DNA of 64,000 bases, taken from positions 1-64,000 of the forward strand of contig JAFLDO010000010.1 in assembly GCA_017302455.1 (NCBI GenBank), in the 5' to 3' direction. Made by a program: the position numbers and the translations under genes. This DNA is from Accumulibacter sp. (GTDB lineage Bacteria > Pseudomonadota > Gammaproteobacteria > Burkholderiales > Rhodocyclaceae). The notes below the pieces were generated by a model, which was given only the letters and a program-made list of their open reading frames with translations, was not told the DNA's origin and made no database searches. Shown here piece after piece: positions 18,099 through 27,793 of the stretch (position 1 is the stretch's first letter; each line of letters opens with the position of its first letter).

Positions 18099-18734
18099 AT
18101 GGACGACGGAGATCTGGAGATTCTCGAACGTGAAGTCTGCTACCAGGGCTTCTACCGATTGGAGCGCCTGCGGCTGCGCCACCGCCTGTTCGCCGGCGGC
18201 ATGAGTCCGCCGATCGTGCGCGAGGCGGTCGAGAAGGGCGACGTCGCGGCGGTCCTGCTCTACGACCCGCAACGCGACGAGGTGGTGATGATCGAGCAGT
18301 TTCGCATCGGCGCTCGCGACGATCCGCGCGGCCCCTGGCTCCTGGAAATCGTCGCCGGCCTGATCGAGCCCGGCGAAACGCCGGAGCAGGTCGCACGCCG
18401 CGAGGCCAGCGAGGAAGCCGGCTGCACCGTGCAGGAAGTTCTGCCGATCAGCAGCTTCTACACCAGCCCGGGGAAGACGTCACAGCGCACCCACCTCTAC
18501 CTCGGGCGAGTAGACAGTACGCACGCCGGCGGCATCCACGGCCTGGCGCACGAAGGCGAGGATATCCGCGTCGTCTGCCTCGCTGCCGAACAGGCCATCG
18601 CGCTGGCCGAGCAAGGGCGAACCGACTCCGCCTGGCCCCTGATCGCCCTGCTGTGGTTCGCCCGGCAGCACGCGGCGATACGCAAGCTCTGGCTGAGCAG
18701 CGACGGCGGCAAGACTACGGCTTCGACTGACTGA
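18099..18734 (+). CDS. nudF: Nudix hydrolase, ADP-ribose pyrophosphatase type
   Basis: The 211-residue protein contains a complete Nudix box (GLIEPGETPEQVARREASEE then AG) at about residues 103-125. The preceding EQFRIGARDDPRGPWLLEIV and the downstream SSFYTSPGKTSQRTHLYLG match NudF/ADP-ribose pyrophosphatase, which cleaves ADP-ribose to AMP and ribose 5-phosphate. It starts at 18099 after AGGAG. It is the only plus-strand gene in a long minus-strand block. Confidence 0.87.
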   Translation: MDDGDLEILEREVCYQGFYRLERLRLRHRLFAGGMSPPIVREAVEKGDVAAVLLYDPQRDEVVMIEQFRIGARDDPRGPWLLEIVAGLIEPGETPEQVARREASEEAGCTVQEVLPISSFYTSPGKTSQRTHLYLGRVDSTHAGGIHGLAHEGEDIRVVCLAAEQAIALAEQGRTDSAWPLIALLWFARQHAAIRKLWLSSDGGKTTASTD

Positions 18735-18845
18735 GCGAGGCCGCTCGCGCTGTGGATGATTTTGCCTGGCCGGCGGCTCGTCCTTACCGCGAGTTCTGGA
18801 GGGGCTGGCGGCGAACGGGAAGCGGCGAAGCCGGCGCTTCGACGC

Positions 18846-19235
18846 TCAGTTGAGATCGATGGCGTGTCGCTTCAGATCGTCGAGGCCGACGATCAGCAGC
18901 GAGGCCTCGTTGGTGGAATTGAGGACGACACGGGGCGCCATGCCGGCTTGCAGCGCTTCGCGCCAGCGTGCCGCGCACAGGCACCAGCGGTCGCCGGGCT
19001 GCAGCCCGGGGAACCCGAACTCCGGCCGCGGCGTCGACAAGTCATTGCCGCGTGCCTTCGAAAAGGCCAGGAACTCGGCCGTCATCACGACGCAGACGGT
19101 GTGACTGCCGACATCCTCATCGCTGGTGTTGCAACAGCCATCGCGAAAGAACCCGGTCATCGGCCGCTCGCTACAGGCGCCGAGCAAGCCACCGAGAACG
19201 TTGCGCTGGCTGCCGCCGGTATCGTCGGGCTTCAT
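18846..19235 (-). CDS. DUF2237 family protein, last gene of the ISC operon
   Basis: The 129-residue protein is highly similar to the DUF2237 family (NVLGGLLGACSERPMTGFFR, DVGSHTVCVVMTAEFL, PEFGFPGLQPGDRWCLCAAR). Six cysteines stand at residues 21, 34, 35, 48, 85 and 87, arranged as single, CC, single and CxC, suggesting metal or cluster contact; this is inference. Its ATG overlaps the stop of iscX by 4 nt (ATGA), continuing a chain of 4-nt overlaps from hscA through fdx and iscX. The overlap makes cotranslation with Fe-S assembly genes almost certain. No function is established for the family. Confidence 0.85.
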   Translation of the reverse strand: MKPDDTGGSQRNVLGGLLGACSERPMTGFFRDGCCNTSDEDVGSHTVCVVMTAEFLAFSKARGNDLSTPRPEFGFPGLQPGDRWCLCAARWREALQAGMAPRVVLNSTNEASLLIVGLDDLKRHAIDLN

Positions 19236-19426
19236 GCGCGTTCATCGATCCAGGCTTGCTGGATCGCCTCGAGTATCTTCTCGCCGCAGTGCCGCGAATC
19301 GTCTTCGAAATCGGGCAGGGCAAGAACCCAGTTCATCAGGTCAACGAAGTTGATGCGCAGCGGGTCGACCTCGGGATGGGCTTCCGAGAGCTCGACCGCG
19401 AGGTCGTTGATGTCGGTCCATTTCAT
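19232..19426 (-). CDS. iscX: Fe-S assembly protein IscX
   Basis: The 64-residue acidic protein is a full-length IscX ([20 protein letters not shown], then RINFVDLMNWVLALPDF). IscX binds IscS and iron and modulates cysteine desulfurase activity in cluster assembly. It overlaps fdx upstream and the DUF2237 gene downstream by 4 nt each. Confidence 0.95.
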   Translation of the reverse strand: MKWTDINDLAVELSEAHPEVDPLRINFVDLMNWVLALPDFEDDSRHCGEKILEAIQQAWIDERA

Positions 19427-19764
19427 CGCTTTCCCTCCTTGGCCATGTTTATCGAGTAGCGAGGGATCTCGATCACCAGTGGCGTGTCATTGACGATCGC
19501 CTGGCACGACAGGCGCGAGTTCGGCTCGAGGCCCCAGGCCTTGTCGAGCAGGTCGTCCTCGACCTCGTCGGACGCGTCGAGCGCGCCGAACCCCTCACGC
19601 ACGATGACATGACAGGTGGTGCAGGCACACGACATCTCGCAGGCGTGTTCGATGGCGATGCCGTTCTCGAGGAGATTCTGACAGACCGACTCACCCGGAC
19701 GGGCATCGATCAGAGCGCCGTCCGGACAGAGTTCGACGTGCGGCAGAACGACGATCTGTGTCAT
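19423..19764 (-). CDS. fdx: ISC-type [2Fe-2S] ferredoxin
   Basis: The 113-residue ferredoxin has the adrenodoxin/ISC-type ligand pattern: C42, C48 and C51 in [13 protein letters not shown], and C88 in RLSCQA. It supplies electrons for cluster formation on IscU. Its start overlaps the stop of hscA by 4 nt, and its stop overlaps iscX. Confidence 0.95.
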   Translation of the reverse strand: MTQIVVLPHVELCPDGALIDARPGESVCQNLLENGIAIEHACEMSCACTTCHVIVREGFGALDASDEVEDDLLDKAWGLEPNSRLSCQAIVNDTPLVIEIPRYSINMAKEGKR

Positions 19765-21662
19765 GCCACTTCTCCCGTTCTGGCGACGGCGGCTTGGCTG
19801 TCCAGTTCGCTGATGTTGCGACCGGCAAGGGCGCGCCGGATCGACTTGTCCATGCGGCGTGCGGCAAACTCCTTGGTTTCGGCTTCGAGGTCGTCCATGG
19901 CGAGCACGATCTGCCGGCGGTTTTCGGCCAGCGACGCACTTTGCAGCCTGACGATGCCGCCCTCCACCCGCGCCAGCTCGTCGGCAGCGAGCAACTCGCT
20001 GTCCGCCTTGAGCGCCGAGCGTACCGCCTCGATCAGCCTCTGCGCTTCGACCTGGGACTCCTTGAGTGCACGTCGCAACGCATCGTCCTTGACATGTGTC
20101 AGCGAGTCCTTGAGGAGCCCGGCAATCTCGTCGTCCGTCAAGCCGTACGACGGCTTGACGACGATGCTCGCCTCGACTCCCGACGCCAGCTCGCGGGCGG
20201 CGACCGCCAGCAGACCGTCAGCGTCCACCTGAAAGGTGACACGAATGCGCGGCGCCCCGGCGACCATGGGTGGAATGCCGCGCAGCTCGAAGCGTGCGAG
20301 CGACCGGCAGTCGCTCACCAGCTCGCGCTCACCCTGCACGACGTGGACGGCGAGCGCGGTCTGGCCGTCGCGGAAGGTGGTGAATTCCTGCGCGCGCGCC
20401 GTCGGGATCGTCGAGTTGCGTGGAATGATCCTTTCGACCAGACCCCCCATCGTCTCGAGGCCGAGCGACAGCGGAATGACGTCGAGCAAGAGCCAGTCGT
20501 CGCCGGCAGCGCGATTACCGGCCAGCAGGTTGGCCTGTGTCGCGGCGCCGATGGCAACGACCTTGTCAGGGTCGAGATTGTTGAGCGGTTCCTGCCTGAA
20601 GAACTCGCCGACCGCACGCTGCACCTGCGGCATTCGCGTCGCACCGCCAACCATGACCACGCCCTTGACCTCGGCCACCGACAACCCGGCGTCGCGCAAT
20701 GCCTTCTTGACCGGCTGAATGGTCTTGGCGACCAGCGTCTGCGTGATCTCGGCGAAGGTTTCGGTAGTCAGCGTCAGATCGACGACCTCGCCGCTGTTCA
20801 GCCTCGCCGTAACCGGTGCCGCACCGTGGAAGGTGAGGTACTCCTTGGCTTCCCGCGCGCGCGTCAGGAGCATGCTCGCATCCTCGACCGACAACGGCTT
20901 CAGTCTGGCCGCTTCGAGAATCCAGCAAAAAATCCGCTGGTCGAAGTCGTCACCACCGAGCGCCGAATCGCCACCAGTGGCAAGCACTTCGAAAATGCCG
21001 CGCGCGAGTTTGAGAATCGAGATGTCGAACGTACCGCCGCCAAGGTCGTACACGGCGTAGACACCTTCGGCCGCGTTGTCGAGGCCGTAGGCAATCGCCG
21101 CCGCGGTCGGCTCGTTGAGCAGGCGCAGAACGGGGAGACCGGCCAGCCGTGCTGCGTCCTTCGTTGCCTGACGCTGGGCGTCGTCAAAGTAGGCGGGCAC
21201 GGTGATCACCGCCCCGACCAGTTGCCCGCCCAGCGCGGTCTCCGCCCGCACGCGCAGAGCGCGCAGGATCTCGGCCGAGACCTCGACCGGGCTCTTCAAC
21301 CCGGCCGCAGTGTGCAGGCGCAACATTCCCCCACCATCCTGAAAGACGTACGGGAGAGCCTCGCGATGGGCGATGTCGGCAAGCCCGCGCCCCATGAAAC
21401 GCTTGACCGAGGCAATCGTGTTCCGCGGGTCGACCGCCTGCCCAGCCTGTGCCTCGTAACCGACCTCGGTAGCGCCATCGCCACGATAGCGGACGACCGA
21501 GGGCAGCAGGGGGCGGCCGAGATCGTCGCTGAGGACGACAGCCAGCCCGCTGCGCACGGTTGCCACCAGCGAGTTGGTCGTCCCGAGGTCGATGCCGACG
21601 GCCAGCCGGTGCTGGTGCGGCGCTGCCGACTCGCCGGGTTCCGCTATCTGTAAGAGTGCCAT
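19761..21662 (-). CDS. hscA: Fe-S assembly chaperone HscA (Hsp70 family)
   Basis: The 633-residue Hsp70-family ATPase shows the phosphate loop [30 protein letters not shown], and [14 protein letters not shown], then the substrate-binding domain. Its length and its position between hscB and fdx identify it as HscA rather than DnaK. HscA binds the LPPVK loop of IscU, which is present in this IscU, and drives cluster transfer with HscB. Confidence 0.95.
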   Translation of the reverse strand: MALLQIAEPGESAAPHQHRLAVGIDLGTTNSLVATVRSGLAVVLSDDLGRPLLPSVVRYRGDGATEVGYEAQAGQAVDPRNTIASVKRFMGRGLADIAHREALPYVFQDGGGMLRLHTAAGLKSPVEVSAEILRALRVRAETALGGQLVGAVITVPAYFDDAQRQATKDAARLAGLPVLRLLNEPTAAAIAYGLDNAAEGVYAVYDLGGGTFDISILKLARGIFEVLATGGDSALGGDDFDQRIFCWILEAARLKPLSVEDASMLLTRAREAKEYLTFHGAAPVTARLNSGEVVDLTLTTETFAEITQTLVAKTIQPVKKALRDAGLSVAEVKGVVMVGGATRMPQVQRAVGEFFRQEPLNNLDPDKVVAIGAATQANLLAGNRAAGDDWLLLDVIPLSLGLETMGGLVERIIPRNSTIPTARAQEFTTFRDGQTALAVHVVQGERELVSDCRSLARFELRGIPPMVAGAPRIRVTFQVDADGLLAVAARELASGVEASIVVKPSYGLTDDEIAGLLKDSLTHVKDDALRRALKESQVEAQRLIEAVRSALKADSELLAADELARVEGGIVRLQSASLAENRRQIVLAMDDLEAETKEFAARRMDKSIRRALAGRNISELDSQAAVARTGEVA

Positions 21663-21710
21663 GAAGAAGTCCTGGTGCTGGTTACTCGGTTCTTTCGACG
21701 GGCGCCCGAC

Positions 21711-22238
21711 CTATTCCTCGCACTCCGCCATCGCATCGTCGATGTCGGCCAGTAGCTTGTCGAAAAACATCATCCGCCGCACACGATCGGCCGCCAGATC
21801 AAGATCGTGCCGATCGTCGAGCAGCACCGCGAGTTCGTCGTAGCGATCGAGCATCTCGCGTTTCAGGCGATGGTGCAGATGCTCGAGTTCGTGCTGCTCG
21901 CCCGCGGCGCGCGCCTCCTCGACAGCCTCTCGCCATTCCATCTGGTCGACGAGAAAATCGGCCGGCATCAGCGCGTTGTTGTCACTGCCGATGTCGTGCG
22001 CGGCCAGGTGCAGGAGGTACTGGGCGCGCGCCAGAGGCTGCTTGAGGGTCTGGTAGGCCTCGTTGACCCGCGTTGCCCATTGCAGCGACAAGCGCCGATC
22101 CGCCTCGCCGGCGCGTGCGAAGCGGTCTGGATGGACCTGCGACTGCATCTCCAGGTAGCGCCGATCGAGCAGCACAGCATCCACCCGGAATTCCCGCGGC
22201 AGCCCGAGCAGGGAAAAGTGATCGGTGTTGAAATCCAT
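21711..22238 (-). CDS. hscB: J-domain co-chaperone HscB
   Basis: The 175-residue protein has an N-terminal J-domain with the HPD motif (QVHPDRFA) and a C-terminal helical domain (MEWREAVEEA...) as in HscB. It delivers IscU to HscA and stimulates its ATPase. I start it at 22238, giving MDFNTDHFSLLGLP, which matches the family N-terminus; the open frame has a further upstream start without support. Confidence 0.93.
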   Translation of the reverse strand: MDFNTDHFSLLGLPREFRVDAVLLDRRYLEMQSQVHPDRFARAGEADRRLSLQWATRVNEAYQTLKQPLARAQYLLHLAAHDIGSDNNALMPADFLVDQMEWREAVEEARAAGEQHELEHLHHRLKREMLDRYDELAVLLDDRHDLDLAADRVRRMMFFDKLLADIDDAMAECEE

Positions 22239-22325
22239 TGTCTGATGACCGCCTGCCACCTGCCGCCGGAAGGCCCTCAGGCCACCTTGCGGGTTGATCG
22301 TCGCGGCGCCGGTGGCGCCCCCCGG

Positions 22326-22649
22326 TCACACGTTGAAGCTCTCGCCGCAGCCGCAGGCGTCCTTGACGTTCGGATTGTTGAACCGAAAACCCTCGTTGAG
22401 GCCTTCGCGGGCATAATCGAGCTCCGTGCCGTCGAGATAGGGCAGGCTCTTGGCATCGACCAGCACCCGCACGCCGTGCGACTCGAACTCGATATCATCG
22501 GGGTGAGACACATCGGCAAACTCGAGCTTGTAAGCCATTCCCGAGCAACCGCTCGTGCGCACGCCCAGGCGCAACCCGATCCCCTTGCCGCGCTTGACCA
22601 TGTAGTTGGCGACGTGGCTCGCGGCCCGCTCAGAAAGCGTCACTGCCAT
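22326..22649 (-). CDS. iscA: A-type Fe-S carrier IscA
   Basis: The 107-residue protein keeps the three A-type ligand cysteines (C35 in TSGCSGM, C99 and C101 in ACGCGES). A perfect AGGAGG lies six bases before the ATG at 22649, which fixes the start inside a longer open frame. It acts as a scaffold or carrier of Fe-S clusters downstream of IscU. Confidence 0.95.
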   Translation of the reverse strand: MAVTLSERAASHVANYMVKRGKGIGLRLGVRTSGCSGMAYKLEFADVSHPDDIEFESHGVRVLVDAKSLPYLDGTELDYAREGLNEGFRFNNPNVKDACGCGESFNV

Positions 22650-22698
22650 ACATAACCTCCTGCTGTGAATACCGTTTGCTGCTGGTGGGTGATCGATG

Positions 22699-23088
22699 TC
22701 ACACGCTCTCGGCGTGCTTCTTCCGGTAGTCGGCGACGGCAGCCTTGATCGCATCTTCCGCGAGTATCGAGCAGTGGATCTTGACCGGCGGCAAAGCCAG
22801 TTCGTCGGCGATCTGGGTGTTCTTGATGTCCAGTGCCTGATCGATGGTCTTTCCCTTGACCCACTCGGTGACCAGCGAAGACGACGCAATCGCCGAACCA
22901 CAGCCGTAGGTCTTGAATTTGGCATCTTCGATGACGCCTCCCTTGCCGACCTTGATCTGCAGCTTCATTACATCGCCACAGGCGGGCGCACCGACCATAC
23001 CGGTCGCCACACCCTCCTCTTCCTTGCCGAACGACCCGACGTTGCGGGGATTCTCGTAGTGATCCAAGACCTTCACACTGTATGACAT
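22699..23088 (-). CDS. iscU: Fe-S cluster scaffold IscU
   Basis: The 129-residue scaffold has the three cluster cysteines C37 (APACGDV), C63 (YGCGSA) and C106 (IHCSIL), and the HscA-recognised LPPVK loop at residues 99-103. It starts at 23088 after AAGGAG, 23 bp behind iscS. It receives sulfur from IscS and builds [2Fe-2S]/[4Fe-4S] clusters. Confidence 0.97.
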   Translation of the reverse strand: MSYSVKVLDHYENPRNVGSFGKEEEGVATGMVGAPACGDVMKLQIKVGKGGVIEDAKFKTYGCGSAIASSSLVTEWVKGKTIDQALDIKNTQIADELALPPVKIHCSILAEDAIKAAVADYRKKHAESV

Positions 23089-23111
23089 GTTGTTTCTCCT
23101 TCAATACTTCA

Positions 23112-24323
23112 TCAATGAGCGGCCCACTGGACCGTACTCAGATCCACGCCTTCCTGGACCATTTCCCACAGCGGCGAAAGCTCGCGCAGCCTGCCGATCT
23201 TCTCGTGCAGCAGCCTGATCGCGTAGTCGATCTCTTCCTCGGTCGTGAAGCGCCCGAGCGTGAAGCGGATCGAGCTGTGCGCCAACTCGTCCTCGCGACC
23301 AAGCGCCCGCAACACGTAGGACGGCTCGAGCGAGGCCGAGGTGCAGGCCGATCCGGACGACACGGCGAGGTCCTTGATCGCCATCAGCAGCGACTCGCCT
23401 TCGACATAGGCAAAGCTGATGTTCAGGTTGTGCGGGACCCGCTGCTCCAGGTCGCCATTCACATAGACCTCATCGATGTCCGAAAGTCCCTTGAGCAATC
23501 GATCACGCAGCATGCGGATACGCTCGCTCTCGGCGCCCATCTCCAGGCGCGCCAGGCGAAAGGCCTCGCCCATGCCGACGATCTGGTGCGTCGGCAGCGT
23601 GCCGGAACGAAAGCCGCGCTCGTGTCCCCCGCCATGCAGCTGTGCAGTAAGGCGCACGCGCGGTTTGCGGCGTACGTACAAGGCGCCGATGCCCTTCGGG
23701 CCGTAGGTTTTGTGCGCCGAAAAGCTCATCACGTCCACTTTCAGCGCCTCCAGATCGATCACCACCTTGCCGGTCGCCTGGGCGGCGTCGACATGGAAGA
23801 TGACCCCGCGCGCGCGGCAGATCTCGCCGATTTCGGCGATCGGCTGGATGACGCCGATCTCGTTGTTGACGAACATCACCGACGCCAGAATCGTGTCCGG
23901 CCGCAGGACCGCCTTGAAGACTTCGAGATCGAGCAGGCCATTGTCACGCACATCGAGGTAGGTGACTTCGAAACCCTGGCGCTCGAGTTCGCGGCAGGTA
24001 TCGAGGATGGCCTTGTGCTCGGTCTTCACCGTTACCACGTGCTTGCCCTTGCCGGAATAGAACTGTGCCGCCCCCTTGAGCGCGAGGTTGTTGGACTCGG
24101 TGGCACCTGAGGTCCAGACGATCTCCTTCGGGTCGGCGTTGACCAGCTTGGCCACCTCTTCGCGTGCTTCCTCCACGGCCGCCTCTGCTTCCCAGCCGAA
24201 GGAGTGCGAACGCGAGGCGGGATTGCCGAACTTCTCGAAGAGGTAAGGAATCATCTTCTCCGCGACGCGCGGATCAACCGGTGTGGTTGCCGAATAATCG
24301 AGATAGATGGGCAGTTTCAGCAT
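23112..24323 (-). CDS. iscS: Cysteine desulfurase IscS
   Basis: The 403-residue PLP enzyme begins [20 protein letters not shown], has the PLP lysine in [19 protein letters not shown], and carries the active cysteine in the group-I loop [17 protein letters not shown]. It ends with the IscS-type C-terminus that docks IscU. It converts cysteine to alanine and hands the sulfur to IscU, TusA and others. It lies between iscU and a second desulfurase gene. Confidence 0.96.
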   Translation of the reverse strand: MLKLPIYLDYSATTPVDPRVAEKMIPYLFEKFGNPASRSHSFGWEAEAAVEEAREEVAKLVNADPKEIVWTSGATESNNLALKGAAQFYSGKGKHVVTVKTEHKAILDTCRELERQGFEVTYLDVRDNGLLDLEVFKAVLRPDTILASVMFVNNEIGVIQPIAEIGEICRARGVIFHVDAAQATGKVVIDLEALKVDVMSFSAHKTYGPKGIGALYVRRKPRVRLTAQLHGGGHERGFRSGTLPTHQIVGMGEAFRLARLEMGAESERIRMLRDRLLKGLSDIDEVYVNGDLEQRVPHNLNISFAYVEGESLLMAIKDLAVSSGSACTSASLEPSYVLRALGREDELAHSSIRFTLGRFTTEEEIDYAIRLLHEKIGRLRELSPLWEMVQEGVDLSTVQWAAH

Positions 24324-24392
24324 TGCTCTTGCTCCGAGTTGTACAGGTTGTCCATGTTGTGCGGTTTGTTCATCTCGCTGTCGCTCAACCCT

Positions 24393-25550
24393 TCAGACGG
24401 ACATCGCCGTCAAGTGCTGCAGCCTGGCCACGGTCGCCTGCAGCGTGCACAGGAAACCGTCGATCTGTTCCTGCGTGTTGTCGCCGCCGAGACTGACGCG
24501 CACCGCGCCGCGTGCCAGCTCCGGCGACACGCCCATGGCGCGCAACACATGCGACGGTTCCGGGTTGGCGCTCGAACAGGCAGCGCCACTGGCAACCGCA
24601 TAGCCCGCACGATCGAGCTTTCCGACCAGCGTTTCGCCGTCAAGTTCGGGAAATGCAAAATACACCGTGTTCGGGAGCCGCTCGGCAGCCTGGCCAAAGA
24701 TCGTCGCGCCGCAGGCGAGCAGGCCGCACTCGAGTTGTCGGCGCAAGCCCAGCAGACGCCGGGCGAGATCCGCCCGCCGGCCGACGGCCAGTTCGCAGGC
24801 CAGGCCAAAGCCGACAATCGCGGCGACGTTCTCTGTACCCGAGCGCAAGCCACGTTCGTGGCCACCCCCGGCAATCAGCGGTTCGACGTCGACACGCTTG
24901 TCGAGAACCAGTGCCGCCGCACCCTTCGGGCCGCCAAGTTTGTGTGCCGACAGGGTCAGCGCTTGCACGCCGGCCGCATTCAGACGGCGAAAATCGACGG
25001 CCACCTTGCCGATCGCCTGGACAGCATCGGTGTGGAAGCAGGCGCCGACGCTGCGCGCCCGCTCGGCCAGCCGCTCGATATCCTGCAGGACGCCGGTCTC
25101 GTTGTTGGCCAGCATTACCGAAACGATCTTCGGCTTCTGCGCCATCACCGCCTCGAAACGCCCCGGATCAACCCGACCGAGACTGTCAACGGCCAGTTCC
25201 TGGACCACCCAGCCACGCCGGACCAACTGCTGGCCCGGCCTGATCACGCACGGGTGTTCGATAGCACTCACCGCCAGCAGGCCTGGTTTCAGGCAAGCGG
25301 CCGCGCCCTTGATCAGCAGGTTGTTGGCCTCCGAGCCCCCGCTGGTAAACACGACTTCCGTTGAATGCGCGCCCACCGCCGCAGCGACCTGGCTGCGCGC
25401 CTCGTCAACCGCCCGCCGCGCTGCACGGCCGTACTCGTGCCGACTCGAGGCGTTGCCGAAGCGGGTCGCCAGCCAGGGCAGCATCGCCTCGACAACGGCC
25501 GGGTCGGCCGGCGTCGTGGCATTGTGGTCGAGATAGACGGGCGCAAACAT
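24393..25550 (-). CDS. Second cysteine desulfurase (NifS/IscS-like)
   Basis: The 385-residue protein is a complete group-I desulfurase: VYLDHNATTPADPAVVEAML at the start, PLP lysine in TLSAHKLGGPKGAAALV, and active cysteine in ASGAACSSANPEPSHVL. It is clearly diverged from the neighbouring IscS and lacks the IscS C-terminal extension. It sits between iscR and iscS, 16 bp after iscR, so the operon encodes two desulfurases in tandem. The likely role is a supplementary sulfur donor; NifS or a delivery-specialised paralogue are alternatives. No nif genes are in the window. Confidence 0.9.
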   Translation of the reverse strand: MFAPVYLDHNATTPADPAVVEAMLPWLATRFGNASSRHEYGRAARRAVDEARSQVAAAVGAHSTEVVFTSGGSEANNLLIKGAAACLKPGLLAVSAIEHPCVIRPGQQLVRRGWVVQELAVDSLGRVDPGRFEAVMAQKPKIVSVMLANNETGVLQDIERLAERARSVGACFHTDAVQAIGKVAVDFRRLNAAGVQALTLSAHKLGGPKGAAALVLDKRVDVEPLIAGGGHERGLRSGTENVAAIVGFGLACELAVGRRADLARRLLGLRRQLECGLLACGATIFGQAAERLPNTVYFAFPELDGETLVGKLDRAGYAVASGAACSSANPEPSHVLRAMGVSPELARGAVRVSLGGDNTQEQIDGFLCTLQATVARLQHLTAMSV

Positions 25551-25566
25551 GGTCGACTACCGATAC

Positions 25567-26061
25567 TCAGCTGCTGAGGGACATGACCTTGGCACGGGGT
25601 CGCGAACCGACTCGCCGCCGCGCATCATGCAGCACGGATACGTTGCCACCCTGACGCTGCAGTTGCTGATCGACGAGCTCGTTCAGAGTCACCGAACTCA
25701 GGTAATCGAACATCTTCTCGTTGAGTGTCGTCCACAATTCATGAGTCATACAGCGCTCATCGTCATGGCAGTTTTCGCGCCCGCCGCACTGCGTCGCATC
25801 GAGAGGCTCATCGACGGCGCGAATGATATCGGTCACGGTCATCTGGCTGGTCGGCCGCGCCAGACAGTAGCCACCTCCCGGGCCACGCACGCTGTCGACA
25901 AGACCGTAACGCCGCAGCTTGCCGAACAACTGTTCCAGATAGGAAAGCGAGATCTTCTGCCGCTCGCTGATCCCTGCCAGAGTCACTGGCCCCTCGCTGC
26001 AGCGCAACGCCAGATCAATCATCGCCGTCACCGCAAACCGTCCTTTTGTTGTCAGTCTCAT
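25567..26061 (-). CDS. iscR: Fe-S regulator IscR (Rrf2 family)
   Basis: The 164-residue regulator begins MRLTTKGRFAVTAMIDLAL at 26061 after GGAG; the longer open frame adds an unsupported N-terminus. The winged-helix part includes SYLEQLFGKLRRYGLVDSVR. The three cluster cysteines C92, C98 and C104 and H107 stand at the same numbers as in E. coli IscR. Holo-IscR with [2Fe-2S] represses the isc operon. IscR half-sites are visible in its own promoter. Confidence 0.95.
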   Translation of the reverse strand: MRLTTKGRFAVTAMIDLALRCSEGPVTLAGISERQKISLSYLEQLFGKLRRYGLVDSVRGPGGGYCLARPTSQMTVTDIIRAVDEPLDATQCGGRENCHDDERCMTHELWTTLNEKMFDYLSSVTLNELVDQQLQRQGGNVSVLHDARRRVGSRPRAKVMSLSS

Positions 26062-26077
26062 GTCGTCTCCACTTTTA

Positions 26078-26130
26078 ATAGTTGATCGGGTTAGTACAGT
26101 ATAGTGACCCATCGCAGATTAGTCAACTAT
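26078..26130 (-). promoter_or_regulatory. iscR promoter with IscR type-1 sites
   Basis: On the minus strand a -35 box TTGACT (26121-26126) and a -10 box TATACT (26098-26103) are separated by exactly 17 bp. The -35 box lies in ATAGTTGACT (26121-26130), a perfect left half of the type-1 IscR consensus ATASYYGACT. A second 25-bp site at 26078-26102 matches the full consensus at 19 of 25 positions and covers the start-site region. This fits autorepression by holo-IscR. The -35 box overlaps the cysE stop codon. Confidence 0.8.
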
Positions 26131-26871
26131 TTTACTCAGGTATTGCGGGTCGAACTGGTCGGCTTTCGCCAACTCCGCTTCGACAGGAACACCAGCGTCC
26201 TCGAGTTTCCTGAGCAGCAACTCGAGGCGCCGATCAGTCTCGACCGCGTGGTCGAGAAGTCCATGGATCGCCTTGGCCAGCGGATCGTCCTGATCGCCGG
26301 CCAGTGCATAGGCCGAGAAGCCCAGCTGCCCAGCCATTTCCTCACGCTTGCGGGCCTGCTCGTCGTCGATGATGCGTGCCCGATTACCGACCGCGGTCGC
26401 TCCCGCCGGCACATCCTTGACGACCACGGCGTTCGAACCAACCTTCGCCGCGGCCCCAATGGTGATCGGTCCGAGCACCTTGGCGCCGGCCCCGATGACG
26501 ACGCCGTTCGCGAGCGTCGGGTGGCGCCTGCCGGTGTTCCACGAGGTGCCCCCGAGCGTAACGCCATGATAGAGAGTGACGTCATCGCCGATCACCGCCG
26601 TCTCGCCGATCACGACACCCATGCCGTGATCAATGAACAGACGGCGCCCCACCGTCGCTCCCGGATGGATCTCGATGCCTGTGAGGAAACGGGTCAGATG
26701 CGAGACGAGGCGGCCAAACCAGCGCAGGCGGTGAGTCCACAACCAGTGTGCGCAGCGGTGCCCGATCATGGCATGCACCCCGGGGTAACAGGTCAGCACC
26801 TCCCAGGAGGTACGGGCGGCAGGGTCACGATCGAATACGGATTGGATGTCTTCGCGCACGCGGCTGAACAT
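26119..26871 (-). CDS. cysE: Serine O-acetyltransferase CysE
   Basis: The 250-residue protein has the left-handed beta-helix of hexapeptide repeats ([20 protein letters not shown], then [20 protein letters not shown]) and the catalytic HGM/DH region of CysE. It makes O-acetylserine, the precursor of the cysteine that IscS uses. The N-terminal helical domain is short, as in the CysE form found beside isc/nif genes. It precedes iscR on the same strand. A TATTAT -10-like hexamer (26908-26913, minus) lies just upstream. Confidence 0.93.
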   Translation of the reverse strand: MFSRVREDIQSVFDRDPAARTSWEVLTCYPGVHAMIGHRCAHWLWTHRLRWFGRLVSHLTRFLTGIEIHPGATVGRRLFIDHGMGVVIGETAVIGDDVTLYHGVTLGGTSWNTGRRHPTLANGVVIGAGAKVLGPITIGAAAKVGSNAVVVKDVPAGATAVGNRARIIDDEQARKREEMAGQLGFSAYALAGDQDDPLAKAIHGLLDHAVETDRRLELLLRKLEDAGVPVEAELAKADQFDPQYLSKIVD

Positions 26872-26930
26872 GGTTCGGGAAGTCCTTTGGCAGGTAGGGC
26901 CATTCTATAATACCCTACTGTTTAAGTCCA

Positions 26931-27728
26931 CTATCTTGCATTGCCGGACCCACTCCGCCCCGGGCCGGCCAGCTTGCGCTCGACGGCGTCGAGCAGCCCG
27001 CGCAGGATGTTGATCTCGTCGCTTTCAAGTTCAGTTCGTCCAAACAGGCGCCGCAACTTCGGGAGCAGCCGGCGCGGCCGCTCCGGGTCGAGGAAGTCGC
27101 TCGCCACCATCACGCGTTCAAGATGCGCGTAGAAACGCTCGACGTCCTGATGCACCGCCGGCGGCGACGCAAAAGGCATCGTCCGCGTCACCACCGGTGG
27201 GCTGCCGGCGAAAGCGGCGAGGCGCAGTTCATAGCACAGCAACTGCACGGCCGCCGCGAGGTTGAGCGAGGTATATCCAGGATCGGCGGGAATGAAGACC
27301 GTTTGCCGGCAGCGCTGCACCTCGGCGTTCGACAGACCGGCAGTCTCGTTGCCAAACAGCAACGCCACCTCGCCGGCCCCTGCTCTGGCGACAAGGTCGA
27401 CCGCTGCCTGACGCGCCGGCAGCGCCGGCGGTCCGAGATTGCGGTGCCGTGCCGACACGGCGCAGACCCAGACGGTGTCGGCGAGCGCCGCATCGAGCGT
27501 CGTACACACCTGCGCCTGCCCCAGGATGTCGTCGGCGCCGGCGGCACGGGCCACCGCCTCGTCGTCGGGAAAACGTTTCGGATTGACCAGCACCAGACGC
27601 GACACGCCCATCGTCTTCATTGCCCGCGCCGCCGCGCCGATATTGCCCGGGTGACTGGTGTGCGAGAGAACTATCCGGATGCGCTCGAGCGGCACACCGG
27701 AAGAAGGAGACCTGGCAGGCCTGTTCAT
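26931..27728 (-). CDS. trmJ: tRNA (Cm32/Um32) methyltransferase TrmJ
   Basis: The 265-residue SPOUT methyltransferase shows RIVLSHTSHPGNIGAAARAM near the N-terminus and the knotted SAM-binding parts VALLFGNETAGLSN and YTSLNLAAAVQLLCYE. It 2'-O-methylates position 32 of tRNAs. It is the first gene of the minus-strand block that continues into cysE and iscR, an arrangement also found in E. coli (trmJ-iscR). It is divergent from suhB with a 65-bp gap. Confidence 0.93.
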   Translation of the reverse strand: MNRPARSPSSGVPLERIRIVLSHTSHPGNIGAAARAMKTMGVSRLVLVNPKRFPDDEAVARAAGADDILGQAQVCTTLDAALADTVWVCAVSARHRNLGPPALPARQAAVDLVARAGAGEVALLFGNETAGLSNAEVQRCRQTVFIPADPGYTSLNLAAAVQLLCYELRLAAFAGSPPVVTRTMPFASPPAVHQDVERFYAHLERVMVASDFLDPERPRRLLPKLRRLFGRTELESDEINILRGLLDAVERKLAGPGRSGSGNAR

Positions 27729-27793
27729 ATTAGAATCGGGAATTCTTCACACCAATCGGGCAGCACCAGCAGCCCGTCGGGTTCTTTAAAGCC

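Noticed and set aside
24393-25550. NifS of a nitrogen-fixation cluster
   Set aside because: No nif genes are nearby; the gene sits inside an isc operon under iscR, so a general desulfurase is more likely.
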